Assembly (NCBI RefSeq): GCF_002213415.1
Contig: NZ_NJGU01000001.1
Coordinates: forward strand, 310,001-374,000
Source of the DNA: Herbaspirillum robiniae
Lineage (GTDB): Bacteria; Pseudomonadota; Gammaproteobacteria; Burkholderiales; Burkholderiaceae_D
Length of the DNA stretch: 64,000 nt
Direction of reading: 5' to 3'
The notes beneath the pieces were generated by a model that was given only the letters and a program-made list of their open reading frames with translations, did not search any database and was not told the DNA's origin. Below, in pieces: positions 1 through 8,611 of the stretch (the first letter of the stretch is position 1; each line of letters opens with the position of its first letter). A program made the position numbers and the translations under genes.

Positions 1-738
1 CAGCACAAGCGCGAACGCGTGAGCGCGATGCTGGGCATGGTGGGCCTGTCGGGCAGCGAACGCAAGTATCCCGGCCAACTCTCCGGCGGCCAGCAGCAGC
101 GCGTGGCCCTGGCGCGCGCGCTGGCGCCCTCGCCTTCGCTGCTGCTGCTGGACGAGCCGCTGTCGGCGCTGGACGCCCAGGTGCGCGAGCACCTGCAGCT
201 GGAGATCCGCCGCCTGCAGAAGGAATTCCGCATCACCACGCTGATGGTCACGCACGACCAGGAAGAAGCAATGGTGATGGCCGACCGCATCGCCGTGATG
301 AACCGCGGCCGCATCGAGCAGTTCGGCACGCCCGACGACATCTACCGCCGCCCGGCCTCGCCCTTCGTGGCGGACTTCATCGGCCAGTCCAACTGGCTGC
401 CCTTCACCCGCATCTCCGGTTCGCAGGTGGCGGTCGGCTCGCTGCAGCTGGAGATCCGGCCGGAGGAGGAGGAGCTGGCCAACGGCCGCCTGTTCTGCCG
501 CCCCGAGGCGATCGACCTGTTCCCGCACGACGCCGCCGCCAACCGCTTCCGCGCCCGCGTGGTGGACCGCATCTATCTCGGCAACCGCTACCGGCTGGCG
601 CTGTCGTGCGAGGCGCTGCCGGGCCAGACGCTGCTGGCCGACGTCATGGGCGACGCCCACGAACGGCTGGCCGGCATGCACGGCGGCGACGGCATCTGGA
701 TCGCGCTGCCGCGCCAGGCACTGCAGGTCTTCGTCTGA
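1..738 (+). CDS. phnT: 2-aminoethylphosphonate-type ABC transporter ATP-binding protein, 5' truncated
   Basis: The reading frame is open from base 1, so this is the C-terminal 245 residues of an importer ATPase; Walker A lies outside the window. Seen here: the signature LSGGQQQR at residues 27-34, Walker B LLLLDEP at 47-53, the D-loop SALD just after it and the switch histidine in VTHDQEEA at about 85. A C-terminal TOBE-like region follows the ATPase core. The next gene overlaps it by one base (TGATG), and a fused permease and a periplasmic binding protein follow. That order, plus the downstream FAD oxidoreductase, matches the putative 2-aminoethylphosphonate importer family; iron- or polyamine-type importers share the same ATPase fold, so the substrate is inferred from context. 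Confidence 0.8.
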   Translation, partial: QHKRERVSAMLGMVGLSGSERKYPGQLSGGQQQRVALARALAPSPSLLLLDEPLSALDAQVREHLQLEIRRLQKEFRITTLMVTHDQEEAMVMADRIAVMNRGRIEQFGTPDDIYRRPASPFVADFIGQSNWLPFTRISGSQVAVGSLQLEIRPEEEELANGRLFCRPEAIDLFPHDAAANRFRARVVDRIYLGNRYRLALSCEALPGQTLLADVMGDAHERLAGMHGGDGIWIALPRQALQVFV

Positions 739-2516
739 TGCCGGAACGAAACGCCATGAATTCTTCCGTCTCCACCACCGCCATCCCCGGCCTCGGCACC
801 GACGTTCCGCTTGTCGACGCCAGGCAGGCCGCGCCGCGCATGTTCGACGGCAGCCAGTTGCTGACCTCGGGCCTGAAGTGGCTGTTGCTGGCCCTGCTGC
901 TGGTCGGCATGGGTTGCCCGCTGCTGTTCATCCTGGACCAGGCGGTGCTCACGCCCGACGGCGCCTGGGCCGGCAGCGCGCCCTTCGTGCGCCTGTTCTC
1001 CAACATCAATTTCCTGCCCATGCTGGGCCGCAGCCTCTGGGTGTCCTTCGTCACCGCCGCGGTGACCGTGCCGCTGGCCTACGCCTTCGCCTACGCGTTG
1101 CAGCGCACCTGCGTCCCGCTCAAGGGCATGTGGCGCGGCATCGGCCTGCTGCCGCTGCTGGCGCCGTCGCTGCTGCCGGGGATCGCGCTGATCTACCTGT
1201 TCGGCAACCAGGGGCTGTTCAAGGAGCTGATGAACGGCGGCATCTATGGTTTCTGGGGCATCCTGCTGGGCGAGGTGTTCTACACCTTCCCGCATGCGCT
1301 GATGATCCTGCTCTCGGCGCTGTCGCAGGCCGACGGCCGCCTCTACGACGCCGCTTCCGCCATGGGCGCCTCGCGCTGGCGCACCTTCGCCAGCGTCACG
1401 CTGCCGGCCACGCGCTACGGCATCTTCGGCGCCTTCTGCCTGGTCTTCACGCTGACCATCACCGACTTCGGCGTGCCCAAGATCGCCGGCGGCGCCTACA
1501 GCGTGCTGGCGGTGGAAGCCTACAAGGCGGTGGTCGGCCAGCAGCAGTTCGGCCGCGGCGCGCTGATCGGCCTGCTGCTGCTGGTGCCGGCGGTGCTCAC
1601 CTTCGCGGTGGACGCCTGGCTGCAGCGCCGCCAGCGGGCCCAGATGAGCAGCCGCTCGGAAGCCTACGTGCCGCGCCCGGACTGGAAACGCGACGGCTTC
1701 AACCTGCTGGCCGTGGCGCTGATCTCGGCCTCGATCCTGATCATGATCGCCGTCGCCATGGGCGCCTCGCTGGTCAAGCTGTGGCCCTACAACCTGGCGC
1801 TGACGCTGCAGCACTACGACTTCGACAACATGGACGGCGGCGGCTGGCTGGCCTACTGGAACAGCCTGAAGCTGGCCTGCGGCACCAGCGTGGCCGGCAC
1901 CATCGTGATCTTCACCGGCGCCTGGCTGATGGAAAAGACGCGCGGTCCGGCGCGCCTGGGTGCGGTATTGAGCCCGCTGCTGCGCTTCCTGTGCTTCCTG
2001 CCCATGGCGGTGCCGGGGCTGGTGCTGGGCCTGGGCAGCCTGCTGTTCTTCAACCACCCGGCCAATCCGTTCAATTTCCTCTACGGGACCATGGCGCTGC
2101 TGGTGGTGTGTTCGGTGGTGCACTTCTACACCACGGCCCACCTGACCGCCGTGACCGCGCTGAAGCAGCTCGATCCCGAATTCGAGGCCGCCTCGCTGTC
2201 GCTGAAGGTGCCGGTGCTCAAGACCTTCCTGCGCGTCACCGTGCCGCTGTGCCTGCCGTCGCTGCTGGAGATCTTCCGCTACCTGTTCGTGTCGTCGATG
2301 ACGACCGTCTCGGCGGTGATCTTCCTGTACCGCCCCGATACCGTGCTGGCCTCGGTCGCCGTGCTGAACATGGACGACGCCGGCGACGTCGGCCCGGCCG
2401 CGGCGATGTCCACGCTGATCCTGCTGACCTCGGCCGCGGCCTCGCTGCTGATGCACTTCGCCGGCAGCGGCCTGGTGACGCGCACCCAGGCATGGCGCCG
2501 CGGGCGCGGCCACTGA
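738..2516 (+). CDS. phnU: 2-aminoethylphosphonate-type ABC transporter permease, fused two-domain
   Basis: An inner-membrane permease of 592 residues with two consecutive binding-protein-dependent transport domains of about six helices each, as in FbpB-like fused permeases. The EAA-type loops are visible near AASAMGASRWRTFASVTLP and EAASLSLKVPVLKTFLRVTVP, the cytoplasmic contacts with the ATPase. I chose the ATG that overlaps the stop of the ATPase gene by one base, which implies translational coupling; an ATG at 756 is also possible. The open frame extends upstream to 606, but that part is the shadow of the ATPase gene. Context gives the substrate as an aminophosphonate. The family assignment is good, the substrate is inferred. 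Confidence 0.85.
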   Translation: MPERNAMNSSVSTTAIPGLGTDVPLVDARQAAPRMFDGSQLLTSGLKWLLLALLLVGMGCPLLFILDQAVLTPDGAWAGSAPFVRLFSNINFLPMLGRSLWVSFVTAAVTVPLAYAFAYALQRTCVPLKGMWRGIGLLPLLAPSLLPGIALIYLFGNQGLFKELMNGGIYGFWGILLGEVFYTFPHALMILLSALSQADGRLYDAASAMGASRWRTFASVTLPATRYGIFGAFCLVFTLTITDFGVPKIAGGAYSVLAVEAYKAVVGQQQFGRGALIGLLLLVPAVLTFAVDAWLQRRQRAQMSSRSEAYVPRPDWKRDGFNLLAVALISASILIMIAVAMGASLVKLWPYNLALTLQHYDFDNMDGGGWLAYWNSLKLACGTSVAGTIVIFTGAWLMEKTRGPARLGAVLSPLLRFLCFLPMAVPGLVLGLGSLLFFNHPANPFNFLYGTMALLVVCSVVHFYTTAHLTAVTALKQLDPEFEAASLSLKVPVLKTFLRVTVPLCLPSLLEIFRYLFVSSMTTVSAVIFLYRPDTVLASVAVLNMDDAGDVGPAAAMSTLILLTSAAASLLMHFAGSGLVTRTQAWRRGRGH

Positions 2517-2538
2517 ACCCGATACGTTTCCCCACACT

Positions 2539-2558
2539 GCGTTCCACGGACGCTTTTT
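2539..2558 (+). terminator. Small hairpin with T-run between permease and binding-protein genes
   Basis: GCGTTC and GGACGC form a 6-bp stem (one G-T pair) with a three-base loop, followed by TTTTT. It lies in the 66-base gap before the binding-protein gene. It could be a partial terminator or an mRNA-stabilising end that sets different expression for the binding protein; the stem is short. Confidence 0.4.
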
Positions 2559-2582
2559 CAACCCAGCCCATCAAAGGCCATC

Positions 2583-3617
2583 ATGAAAAAAACCAAGCTG
2601 TTCAAACTGCTCGCATCGGTCATCGGCGCCGGCATGCTGTTCTCGGCACAGGCCGCCCACGCCGCCACCACGCTGACGGTCTACACCGCGCTTGAAGCGG
2701 ACCAGATCAAGGCCTACCAGGCCGCCTTCCAGAAGGCCAATCCCGACATCGAGATCAAGTGGGTGCGCGACTCCACCGGCATCGTCACCGCCAAACTGAT
2801 GGCCGAGAAGGCCAACCCGCAAGCCGACGTGATCTGGGGCCTGGCCGCCACCAGCCTGGCGCTGCTGGACAAGGAAGGCATGCTGAGCCCATACGCGCCC
2901 AAGGGCCTGTCGGCGATCGAAGCCAAGTACCGCAGCGCCGCCAACCCGCCGGCGTGGGTGGGCATGGACGTGTGGGCCTCGGCCATCTGCTTCAACACCG
3001 TGGAAGCGCAAAAGCTGGGCCTGCCCAAGCCGACCTCCTGGGCCGACCTGACCAAGCCGGTCTACGCCGGCAAGATCGTGATGCCGCACCCGGCCTCCTC
3101 CGGCACCGGCTACCTGGACGTCTCGGCCTGGCTGCAGATGATGGGCGAAGACAAGGGCTGGGCCTACATGGACGCCCTGCACAAGAACATCGGCCAGTAC
3201 ACTCACTCCGGCTCCAAGCCCTGCAAGCAGGCCGCCACCGGCGAGTTCCCGATCGGCATCGCATTTGAATACCGCGCCGTGAAGACCAAGAAGGAAGGCG
3301 CGCCGATCGACGTGATCCTGCCGTCCGAAGGCCTGGGCTGGGACATCGAAGCCACCGCCATCGTCAAGGGCACCAAGAACCTGGAAGCCGCCAAGAAACT
3401 GGCTGACTTCTCGGCCAGCAAGGAAGCCATGGCCCTGTACGAAAAGAACTTCGCCGTGGTCGCCATCCCCGGCATCGCCAAGCCGGACGAGCTGCTGCCG
3501 TCGGACTACGAAAAGCGCCTGGTCAAGAACGACTTCACCTGGGCCAGCACCAACCGCGACCGCATCCTGACCGAATGGAGCAAGCGCTACGAAAGCAAGG
3601 CCGAGAAGAAGCAGTAA
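2583..3617 (+). CDS. phnS: 2-aminoethylphosphonate-type ABC transporter substrate-binding protein
   Basis: A periplasmic solute-binding protein of 344 residues that delivers the ligand to the permease encoded just upstream. A classical signal peptide covers about residues 1-27 (MKKTKLFK, hydrophobic core, AHA cleavage site). The mature part starts TTLTVYTALEADQ, the usual start of the iron/spermidine/aminophosphonate binding-protein superfamily (SBP type 2). Its length matches the family. It is third in a compact cluster with the ATPase and fused permease; the presence of a downstream aminophosphonate-associated FAD oxidoreductase favours 2-aminoethylphosphonate or a close analogue over iron. 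Ligand specificity cannot be read from the sequence. Confidence 0.85.
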   Translation: MKKTKLFKLLASVIGAGMLFSAQAAHAATTLTVYTALEADQIKAYQAAFQKANPDIEIKWVRDSTGIVTAKLMAEKANPQADVIWGLAATSLALLDKEGMLSPYAPKGLSAIEAKYRSAANPPAWVGMDVWASAICFNTVEAQKLGLPKPTSWADLTKPVYAGKIVMPHPASSGTGYLDVSAWLQMMGEDKGWAYMDALHKNIGQYTHSGSKPCKQAATGEFPIGIAFEYRAVKTKKEGAPIDVILPSEGLGWDIEATAIVKGTKNLEAAKKLADFSASKEAMALYEKNFAVVAIPGIAKPDELLPSDYEKRLVKNDFTWASTNRDRILTEWSKRYESKAEKKQ

Positions 3618-3770
3618 TCGACGCCCTGTAGCCGCAACACCCATGCCGTCGCCGTGAACCGCGGCGGCGGCATGCCGGGAGGACCTGCAACAACCATGAC
3701 GGACGACAACAGAGCGTCCGCGCACAACAGGCAACACGACATCTCGCAAACCGAATCCGATGGAGCATCC

Positions 3771-4967
3771 ATGAGCAACACCGATCCCAACCACTTCGAC
3801 GTCGCCGTCGTCGGTTCCGGCATCCTCGGCCTGGCGCATGCCTATGCCGCAGTCAAGCGCGGCCTGCGCGTGGCCGTGTTCGAACGCACCAACACCCCGC
3901 TGGGCGCCTCGATCCGCAACTTCGGCATGGGCCTGGTCACCGGCCAGCCGCCCGGCATCATGCTGGACCTGGCGCGCGAAAGCCGCGAACTGTGGCTCTA
4001 CCTCGCCGCGCGCGCCAACTTCAGCGCCCGCGAAGCCGGCACCCTGCTGTTCGCCCGCACCGCGGCCGAACACGACGTGCTGCAGGAATTCATGATCGTG
4101 CGCGCCCGCCAGCACGAATACCGCGTATCGCTGCTGCAGGGCGAGAAGCTCGAAGCGCTCTACAACGGCCGCTTCCGTCACCACCGCTCGGTCCTGCACG
4201 GCACCGAGGACCTGCAGCTGTATTCGCGCGAAGCGATGCCGGCGCTGGTGGCCTACCTGCATTCGCAGGGCGTGCATTTCCGCTTCAACACCCTGGTGCA
4301 TGGCGCAGCCGACGGCCGCCTGTCGACCACCGCCGGCGAATTCCGCGCCGAGCGCGTGATCGTCTGCTCCGGCCACGACTACCTGACGCTGTTCGCCGAG
4401 CGGCTGCAGGCCATGAACCTGAAGCAGTGCCGCCTGCAGATGCTGCGCCTGAAGACCGAAGACGCGCTGCCGCTGACCCACGCGGTGCTGACCGGCCTGT
4501 CCTGCACCCACTACGGCGCCTTCTCCGACCTGCCCACCGCGCGCGCGGTGCATGCCGAGATCGAGGAAACCGCGCCGCTGCTCAACAAGCACGGCATCCA
4601 CCTGCTGGTCAGCCCGACGCCGTACCAGGAGCTGATCGTGGGCGACTCGCACCACTACGGCACCGACTCGCCGCCGTTCAACAGCGAGGAAGTCGACAAC
4701 CTGATGCTGGGCCTGGTGGAGCACACGCTGGCCACGCGCGTGAAGGTGGTCGAGCGCTGGCAAGGCGTCTACGGCAGCAAGGGCCCCGGCCCGTTCTCGG
4801 CGCTGGCCATCGACGACAAGACCACGGCCGTGCTGATGCACACCGGCATCGGCATGAGCGTGGGCCTGGGCCTGGGCGAACGCGTGATGAAGGCGCTGCT
4901 GGAGGGCGATGCCCTGCCTTCCGGCAATCCGGCCGCGGCGCCGCTTCCGACCACGGCGCTGGCCTGA
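3771..4967 (+). CDS. FAD-dependent oxidoreductase, aminophosphonate-associated (TIGR03364-like)
   Basis: A DAO-type flavoprotein of 398 residues. The FAD-binding motif GSGILG is at residues 15-20, followed by an acidic strand end (VAVFERT), and the C-terminal GIGMSVGLGLGERV resembles the second FAD contact of glycine oxidase-like enzymes. The frame is open from 3654, but the ATG at 3771 has GGAG at the right spacing and places the dinucleotide fold at the N terminus as expected. Members of this family occur beside phosphonate transporters and phosphonatase-like enzymes and are proposed to oxidise aminophosphonates such as N-methylated or hydroxylated 2-aminoethylphosphonate. Here it follows the importer genes, which supports that role. 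No lyase or hydrolase for the C-P bond is seen downstream; it may lie upstream of the window. Confidence 0.8.
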   Translation: MSNTDPNHFDVAVVGSGILGLAHAYAAVKRGLRVAVFERTNTPLGASIRNFGMGLVTGQPPGIMLDLARESRELWLYLAARANFSAREAGTLLFARTAAEHDVLQEFMIVRARQHEYRVSLLQGEKLEALYNGRFRHHRSVLHGTEDLQLYSREAMPALVAYLHSQGVHFRFNTLVHGAADGRLSTTAGEFRAERVIVCSGHDYLTLFAERLQAMNLKQCRLQMLRLKTEDALPLTHAVLTGLSCTHYGAFSDLPTARAVHAEIEETAPLLNKHGIHLLVSPTPYQELIVGDSHHYGTDSPPFNSEEVDNLMLGLVEHTLATRVKVVERWQGVYGSKGPGPFSALAIDDKTTAVLMHTGIGMSVGLGLGERVMKALLEGDALPSGNPAAAPLPTTALA

Positions 4968-4983
4968 TCCGGCGGGCCAATGA

Positions 4984-5011
4984 AAAAACGGCGCCTGCGG
5001 GCGCCGTTTTT
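4984..5011. terminator. Bidirectional terminator between convergent genes
   Basis: AAAAACGGCGCC and GGCGCCGTTTTT form a 12-bp perfect stem with loop TGCG. The A-run and T-run make it work in both directions, serving the FAD oxidoreductase gene on the plus strand and the carboxylate transporter gene on the minus strand. Confidence 0.92.
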
Positions 5012-5033
5012 CATGACCGGAGCATGCCGGACA

Positions 5034-6356
5034 TCAATAGAACAACTTCATCAGCACCGTCGCGAACACCACCATCGCAGCCCCGCCGATGCGGGTCGAG
5101 ATCTGCGCGAACGGCATCAGTCCCATGCGGTTGGACGATGACAGGATGGCCACGTCCCCGGTGCCGCCCAGGCCGCTGTGGCAGGCCGTGACGATGGCCG
5201 ACTCCACCGGATACATCTTCAGCCAGGCGCCGACGAAGAACCCCGCCGCCACCATGGCCAGCACGATCACCGCGCAGATCACGAAGTAGGCCGGCGAGAA
5301 CGCCGCGATCAGCTTGTCCCACGAGACGAACAGCGTGCCCAGGCCGACCAGGATGGCAAAGGTCAGGTTGGTCGACATGAATTTGTACATCTGGTAGGCG
5401 CCCACTTCCATGCTCTCGGGAATGGCGCGAGCCACCTTCAGCAGCGCCGCCGCCACGATCATCAGCACCGGCCCCGGGATGCCGGTCAGCGGCGCCATCA
5501 GCTCGCCCAGGATGAACAGCGTGCAGCCCAGCAGCAGGCCCGCGCCCATGAGCCGCAGGTCGAGCGGCGCGTCGTCCTTCTTCTCGCGCAGCAGCGCCTG
5601 GTCTTCGCCGGTGCGCACCAGCACGCCGTCGCCGCTGTACTGGCGATACTTCTCGCCGAAGCGCTTCAACAGGCCCGCCGACAGGATCGCCACCACGTTG
5701 CCGATCAGCGCCGCCGGCACCAGCGACGCGATCAGTTCGCCCTGCGGCGTGCCCAGGATCTGCGAATAGCCGATCGACAACGGCAGCACGCCCTCGCCGA
5801 TGCCGCCGCCGAGAATCGGCACGACGATGAAGAAGAAAGTGTGCTTGGGGTCGTAGCCGAAGGCCAGGCCCACCAGCATGCCGGCGGCGACCGCGGCGGC
5901 GGTGCCGGCCAGCAGCGGCACGAACATCTTCAGGAAACCCTGGATCAGGATCTTGCGGTTCATGCCCAGGATGCTGCCGGCCACCAGGCAGGCGATGTAG
6001 AGGTATTGCAGGTTGGCCGTCTTCATCGTGGTGGTGATGGTCTTGAGCGCCGCCGGGTCCATCAGCTTGTAGCCGATCAGCGCCGAAGGCACGAACAGGC
6101 ACAGGATGGCGGGGCCGCCGATGTGGCGCAGCAGCGGGATGCGGCGACCGACCTCGGACAGCAGCAGCCCGGCCAGCATCAGCACGGCGAAGCCGCCGAT
6201 CATGTCATTGGGAAGGCGACCGCTGGCTATTGCCAGCACAGTCACCAGCATGACGGCGACGAACATCGGCAAGGGCATGCCGCCGATGCGGAACTGCATG
6301 ATTGCAAAACGACGGCCGAGCGCCGGCGCGTCCTGCTGGACGGTGGTGGTTTCCAT
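5034..6356 (-). CDS. 2-hydroxycarboxylate transporter (2HCT family, CitS/CimH-like)
   Basis: A 440-residue inner-membrane symporter for citrate, malate or related 2-hydroxy acids. Both re-entrant-loop GGXG signatures of the family are present: GGGIGEG at residues 183-189 and SGLGGTGDV at 394-402. The C-terminal STRIGGA contains the arginine (about residue 422) that corresponds to the substrate carboxylate-binding arginine of CitS. The open frame runs to 6515, but the ATG at 6356 has a strong GGAGACAA ribosome-binding site. It lies 67 bases after leuD, so probably in the same transcript as the leuC/leuD-type genes. The pairing suggests that it imports the hydroxy acid that the hydro-lyase converts. 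Exact substrate unknown. Confidence 0.9.
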   Translation of the reverse strand: METTTVQQDAPALGRRFAIMQFRIGGMPLPMFVAVMLVTVLAIASGRLPNDMIGGFAVLMLAGLLLSEVGRRIPLLRHIGGPAILCLFVPSALIGYKLMDPAALKTITTTMKTANLQYLYIACLVAGSILGMNRKILIQGFLKMFVPLLAGTAAAVAAGMLVGLAFGYDPKHTFFFIVVPILGGGIGEGVLPLSIGYSQILGTPQGELIASLVPAALIGNVVAILSAGLLKRFGEKYRQYSGDGVLVRTGEDQALLREKKDDAPLDLRLMGAGLLLGCTLFILGELMAPLTGIPGPVLMIVAAALLKVARAIPESMEVGAYQMYKFMSTNLTFAILVGLGTLFVSWDKLIAAFSPAYFVICAVIVLAMVAAGFFVGAWLKMYPVESAIVTACHSGLGGTGDVAILSSSNRMGLMPFAQISTRIGGAAMVVFATVLMKLFY

Positions 6357-6423
6357 CTTTGTCTCCTGTTGGTATTGGAATTGCCCGGCCCGCCGTCGCG
6401 GGCCGGCATGCTGCGAAATGCGT

Positions 6424-7062
6424 TCAGGCCGCGGCCTGCTGGCGCGGCAGGTCGATCTGCATCCACGGGTTCTGCGCCCGGTGTGTTGCCTCGAAGGCGT
6501 CGATCGCGCCGGCATCGGCCAGGGTCATGCCTATCATGTCCAGTCCCTCGGTGAACATGCGCTTCTGGCGCGGCGCAAGCTCGAAGGGATAGGCGCTGCC
6601 GTCGGCCGCCAGCACGCGCTGGTTCTGCAGGTCGATGCGCAGCTCCGCGCCGCCGGGGCGGCTGACCGTCTCGGCCAGCGCGGCCACCGACTGCGCCTCC
6701 AGCGTCACCAGCAGCAGCCGGTTGTTCTGGGCGTTGAAGTAGAAGATCTCGCCGAAGCTGGGCGCGATCACTGCCTCGATGCCGGCCTGCATCAGGCCCC
6801 ACACGGCGTGCTCGCGGCTGGAGCCGCAGCCGAAGTTGGCGCCGGCCACCAGGATGCGCGCATCGCGGTATTCGGGCCGGTTCAGCACGAACCCGGGGCG
6901 CGGCTGCCCGTCGCCGTCCATGCGCAGGTCGTACAGCACGCCGCGCGCCAGGCCGCTCTTGTCGATGCCCAGCAGGAATTGCTTGGGCATGATCTGGTCG
7001 GTGTCGAGATTGTCGATGGTGAGCGGCGCGGCGATGCCGGCCACGGTGTCACGCTTGCTCAT
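6424..7062 (-). CDS. leuD: 3-isopropylmalate dehydratase-type small subunit (LeuD-like)
   Basis: The swivel-domain subunit (212 residues) of a heterodimeric aconitase-superfamily hydro-lyase. It has the LeuD features TDQIMPKQFL near the N terminus and GANFGCGSSREHAVW in the middle, which carries the substrate-binding residues. Its start overlaps the end of the large-subunit gene by 14 bases, with a GGAG ribosome-binding site inside that gene. In leucine synthesis the complex isomerises 2- to 3-isopropylmalate. Here no leuB or leuA is adjacent; instead there is a hydroxycarboxylate transporter and a LysR regulator, so a paralogous role on another branched hydroxy acid (for example citramalate or dimethylmalate) is plausible. 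The symbol describes the family only. Confidence 0.88.
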   Translation of the reverse strand: MSKRDTVAGIAAPLTIDNLDTDQIMPKQFLLGIDKSGLARGVLYDLRMDGDGQPRPGFVLNRPEYRDARILVAGANFGCGSSREHAVWGLMQAGIEAVIAPSFGEIFYFNAQNNRLLLVTLEAQSVAALAETVSRPGGAELRIDLQNQRVLAADGSAYPFELAPRQKRMFTEGLDMIGMTLADAGAIDAFEATHRAQNPWMQIDLPRQQAAA

Positions 7063-8479
7063 GGCGGTACTCCTTGCGTACGTCGACGATGCGGCCGGCC
7101 AGCGCGGCGGCGGCAGCCATCGCCGGACTCATCAGGTGGGTCCGGGCGCCGCGTCCCTGGCGCCCCTCGAAATTGCGGTTGGTGGTCGAGGCGCAACGCT
7201 GCCCCGGCTTCAAGACGTCGTCGTTCATGGCCAGGCACATCGAGCAGCCCGGCTGGCGCCACTCGAAGCCGGCCGCGATCAGCGCCGCGGCCAGTCCTTC
7301 GCGCTCGGCCTGCTCGCGCACGCGGCCCGAGCCCGGCACCACCATGGCGCGTACGCCGGCGGCCACCTTGCGTCCGCGCACCACGGCCGCGACTTCGCGC
7401 AGGTCTTCGATGCGGGCATTGGTGCAGGAGCCGATGAAGACATGGTCGACCGCCAGCCCGTCGATGGCCGCGCCGGCGTCCAGGCCCATGTAGTTCAGGG
7501 CCTTGGCGACGTTGGCCTGCTCCACCGGCGCCCCCGGCAGCGCCGGGATGCGGCCGCCGACCGGGATCGCCTGGTCGGGGCTGGTGCCCCAGGTGACGTA
7601 GGGCGCGACATCTGTGGCGTCGAAACGGTGTTCGATGTCGAAGACCGCGTCCGCGTCCGACTTCAGCGCGCGCCATTGCTCGCTGGCGGCGGCGATCGCC
7701 GCGCCCGGCATGTCGCGGATGCGTTCTGCCACATAGCGCACGCTGGTCTCGTCGGGTGCGATCAGCGCGCCGCGCGCGCCGGCTTCCACGGTCATGTTGC
7801 ACAAGGTCATGCGGGCCTCGGCCGACAGCGCCTCGATGGCGCTGCCGCCATATTCCACCGCATAGCCGCGCGCGCCCTGGGCGCCGATGCGGGCGATGAT
7901 GTAGAGCACCAGGTCCTTGGCGCTGACGCCGGCGGCCAGCTTGCCGTCGACGCGGATGCGCATGTCTTTGGCCACACGATAGATCAGGGTCTGGGTGGCC
8001 AGCACGTGCTCCACCTCGGAGGTGCCGATGCCGAAGCCCAGCGCACCCAGCGCGCCGTAGGTGGTGGTGTGGCTGTCGCCGCACAGCACCACCATGCCGG
8101 GCCGGATCAGGCCGATCTCGGGCGCCACCACGTGTTCGATGCCCTGCTCGCGGTCCTGCACGTCGAACAGGTGGATGCCGTGCTTGCGGCAATTGCGGGT
8201 GAAGTTGGCGGCCTGCTGGGCGGCGGCGTCGATCATGATGGTGCGCGCGTCGCGCGCCACCGGATGGGTCGGGATCACGTGATCGACAATGCCCATCTGC
8301 TTTTCGGGGCAGCGCACCGGCAGCTTCTTTTCGGCCAGCCCGGCGAAGGCCTGCGGGCTGGTGTATTCGTTCATGATGTGCAGGTCGGCGTAGAGCGCGA
8401 CGTGCTGTTCATCGACGCGCAACACCGTATGGCTGTCCACGATCTTGCGGTAAAGCGTCTTTCCCTCGATTGGTCCCAC
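7049..8479 (-). CDS. leuC: 3-isopropylmalate dehydratase-type large subunit (LeuC-like)
   Basis: The catalytic [4Fe-4S] subunit (476 residues) of an aconitase-family hydro-lyase, partner of the overlapping leuD-type gene. Cluster ligands are visible as C352 in GSCTN and C412 and C415 in GCSMC; the substrate-binding arginines lie in TNRNFEGRQGR near residue 440, as in LeuC. The start is a GTG with a strong GGAGGAG site; the divergent lysR gene begins 133 bases away. Length and motifs fit LeuC fully, so the reaction is a dehydration-rehydration of a 2-hydroxy acid. Context (divergent LysR, 2HCT transporter, no leuA/leuB) suggests an inducible catabolic paralogue rather than the biosynthetic enzyme; a lone biosynthetic copy is not excluded. 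Confidence 0.88.
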   Translation of the reverse strand: MGPIEGKTLYRKIVDSHTVLRVDEQHVALYADLHIMNEYTSPQAFAGLAEKKLPVRCPEKQMGIVDHVIPTHPVARDARTIMIDAAAQQAANFTRNCRKHGIHLFDVQDREQGIEHVVAPEIGLIRPGMVVLCGDSHTTTYGALGALGFGIGTSEVEHVLATQTLIYRVAKDMRIRVDGKLAAGVSAKDLVLYIIARIGAQGARGYAVEYGGSAIEALSAEARMTLCNMTVEAGARGALIAPDETSVRYVAERIRDMPGAAIAAASEQWRALKSDADAVFDIEHRFDATDVAPYVTWGTSPDQAIPVGGRIPALPGAPVEQANVAKALNYMGLDAGAAIDGLAVDHVFIGSCTNARIEDLREVAAVVRGRKVAAGVRAMVVPGSGRVREQAEREGLAAALIAAGFEWRQPGCSMCLAMNDDVLKPGQRCASTTNRNFEGRQGRGARTHLMSPAMAAAAALAGRIVDVRKEYRHEQA

Positions 8480-8572
8480 GATCTCCTCCAGATGCGCCCT
8501 GCGATGGAATTCATCGCTTTTGCTGGCGAAATCAGTGTAACTTCATAGCTATCGCGGCATAATTCATACTTC

Positions 8573-8589
8573 TTTAAGCTATTCTTAAA
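8573..8589. promoter_or_regulatory. Candidate LysR operator in the leuC/lysR divergent promoter
   Basis: A perfect inverted repeat TTTAAG-N5-CTTAAA sits in the only A/T-rich patch of this region, 23 bases before lysR and about 94 bases before leuC. The place and dyad symmetry fit the recognition site of a divergently encoded LysR regulator that represses itself and activates the neighbouring operon. This is inferred from symmetry alone. Confidence 0.55.
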
Positions 8590-8611
8590 TTTAATTTAAC
8601 AATAGACCCGC

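Noticed and set aside
588..2561. Long minus-strand open frame opposite the permease gene
   Set aside because: It is a GC-rich antisense shadow: composition rich in Gln/His/Arg, no domain, and the plus-strand frame is a clear permease.
2571..4841. 756-codon minus-strand open frame
   Set aside because: Antisense to the binding protein and FAD oxidoreductase genes, with repetitive Gln/Gly/Val/Ala composition and no recognisable domain.
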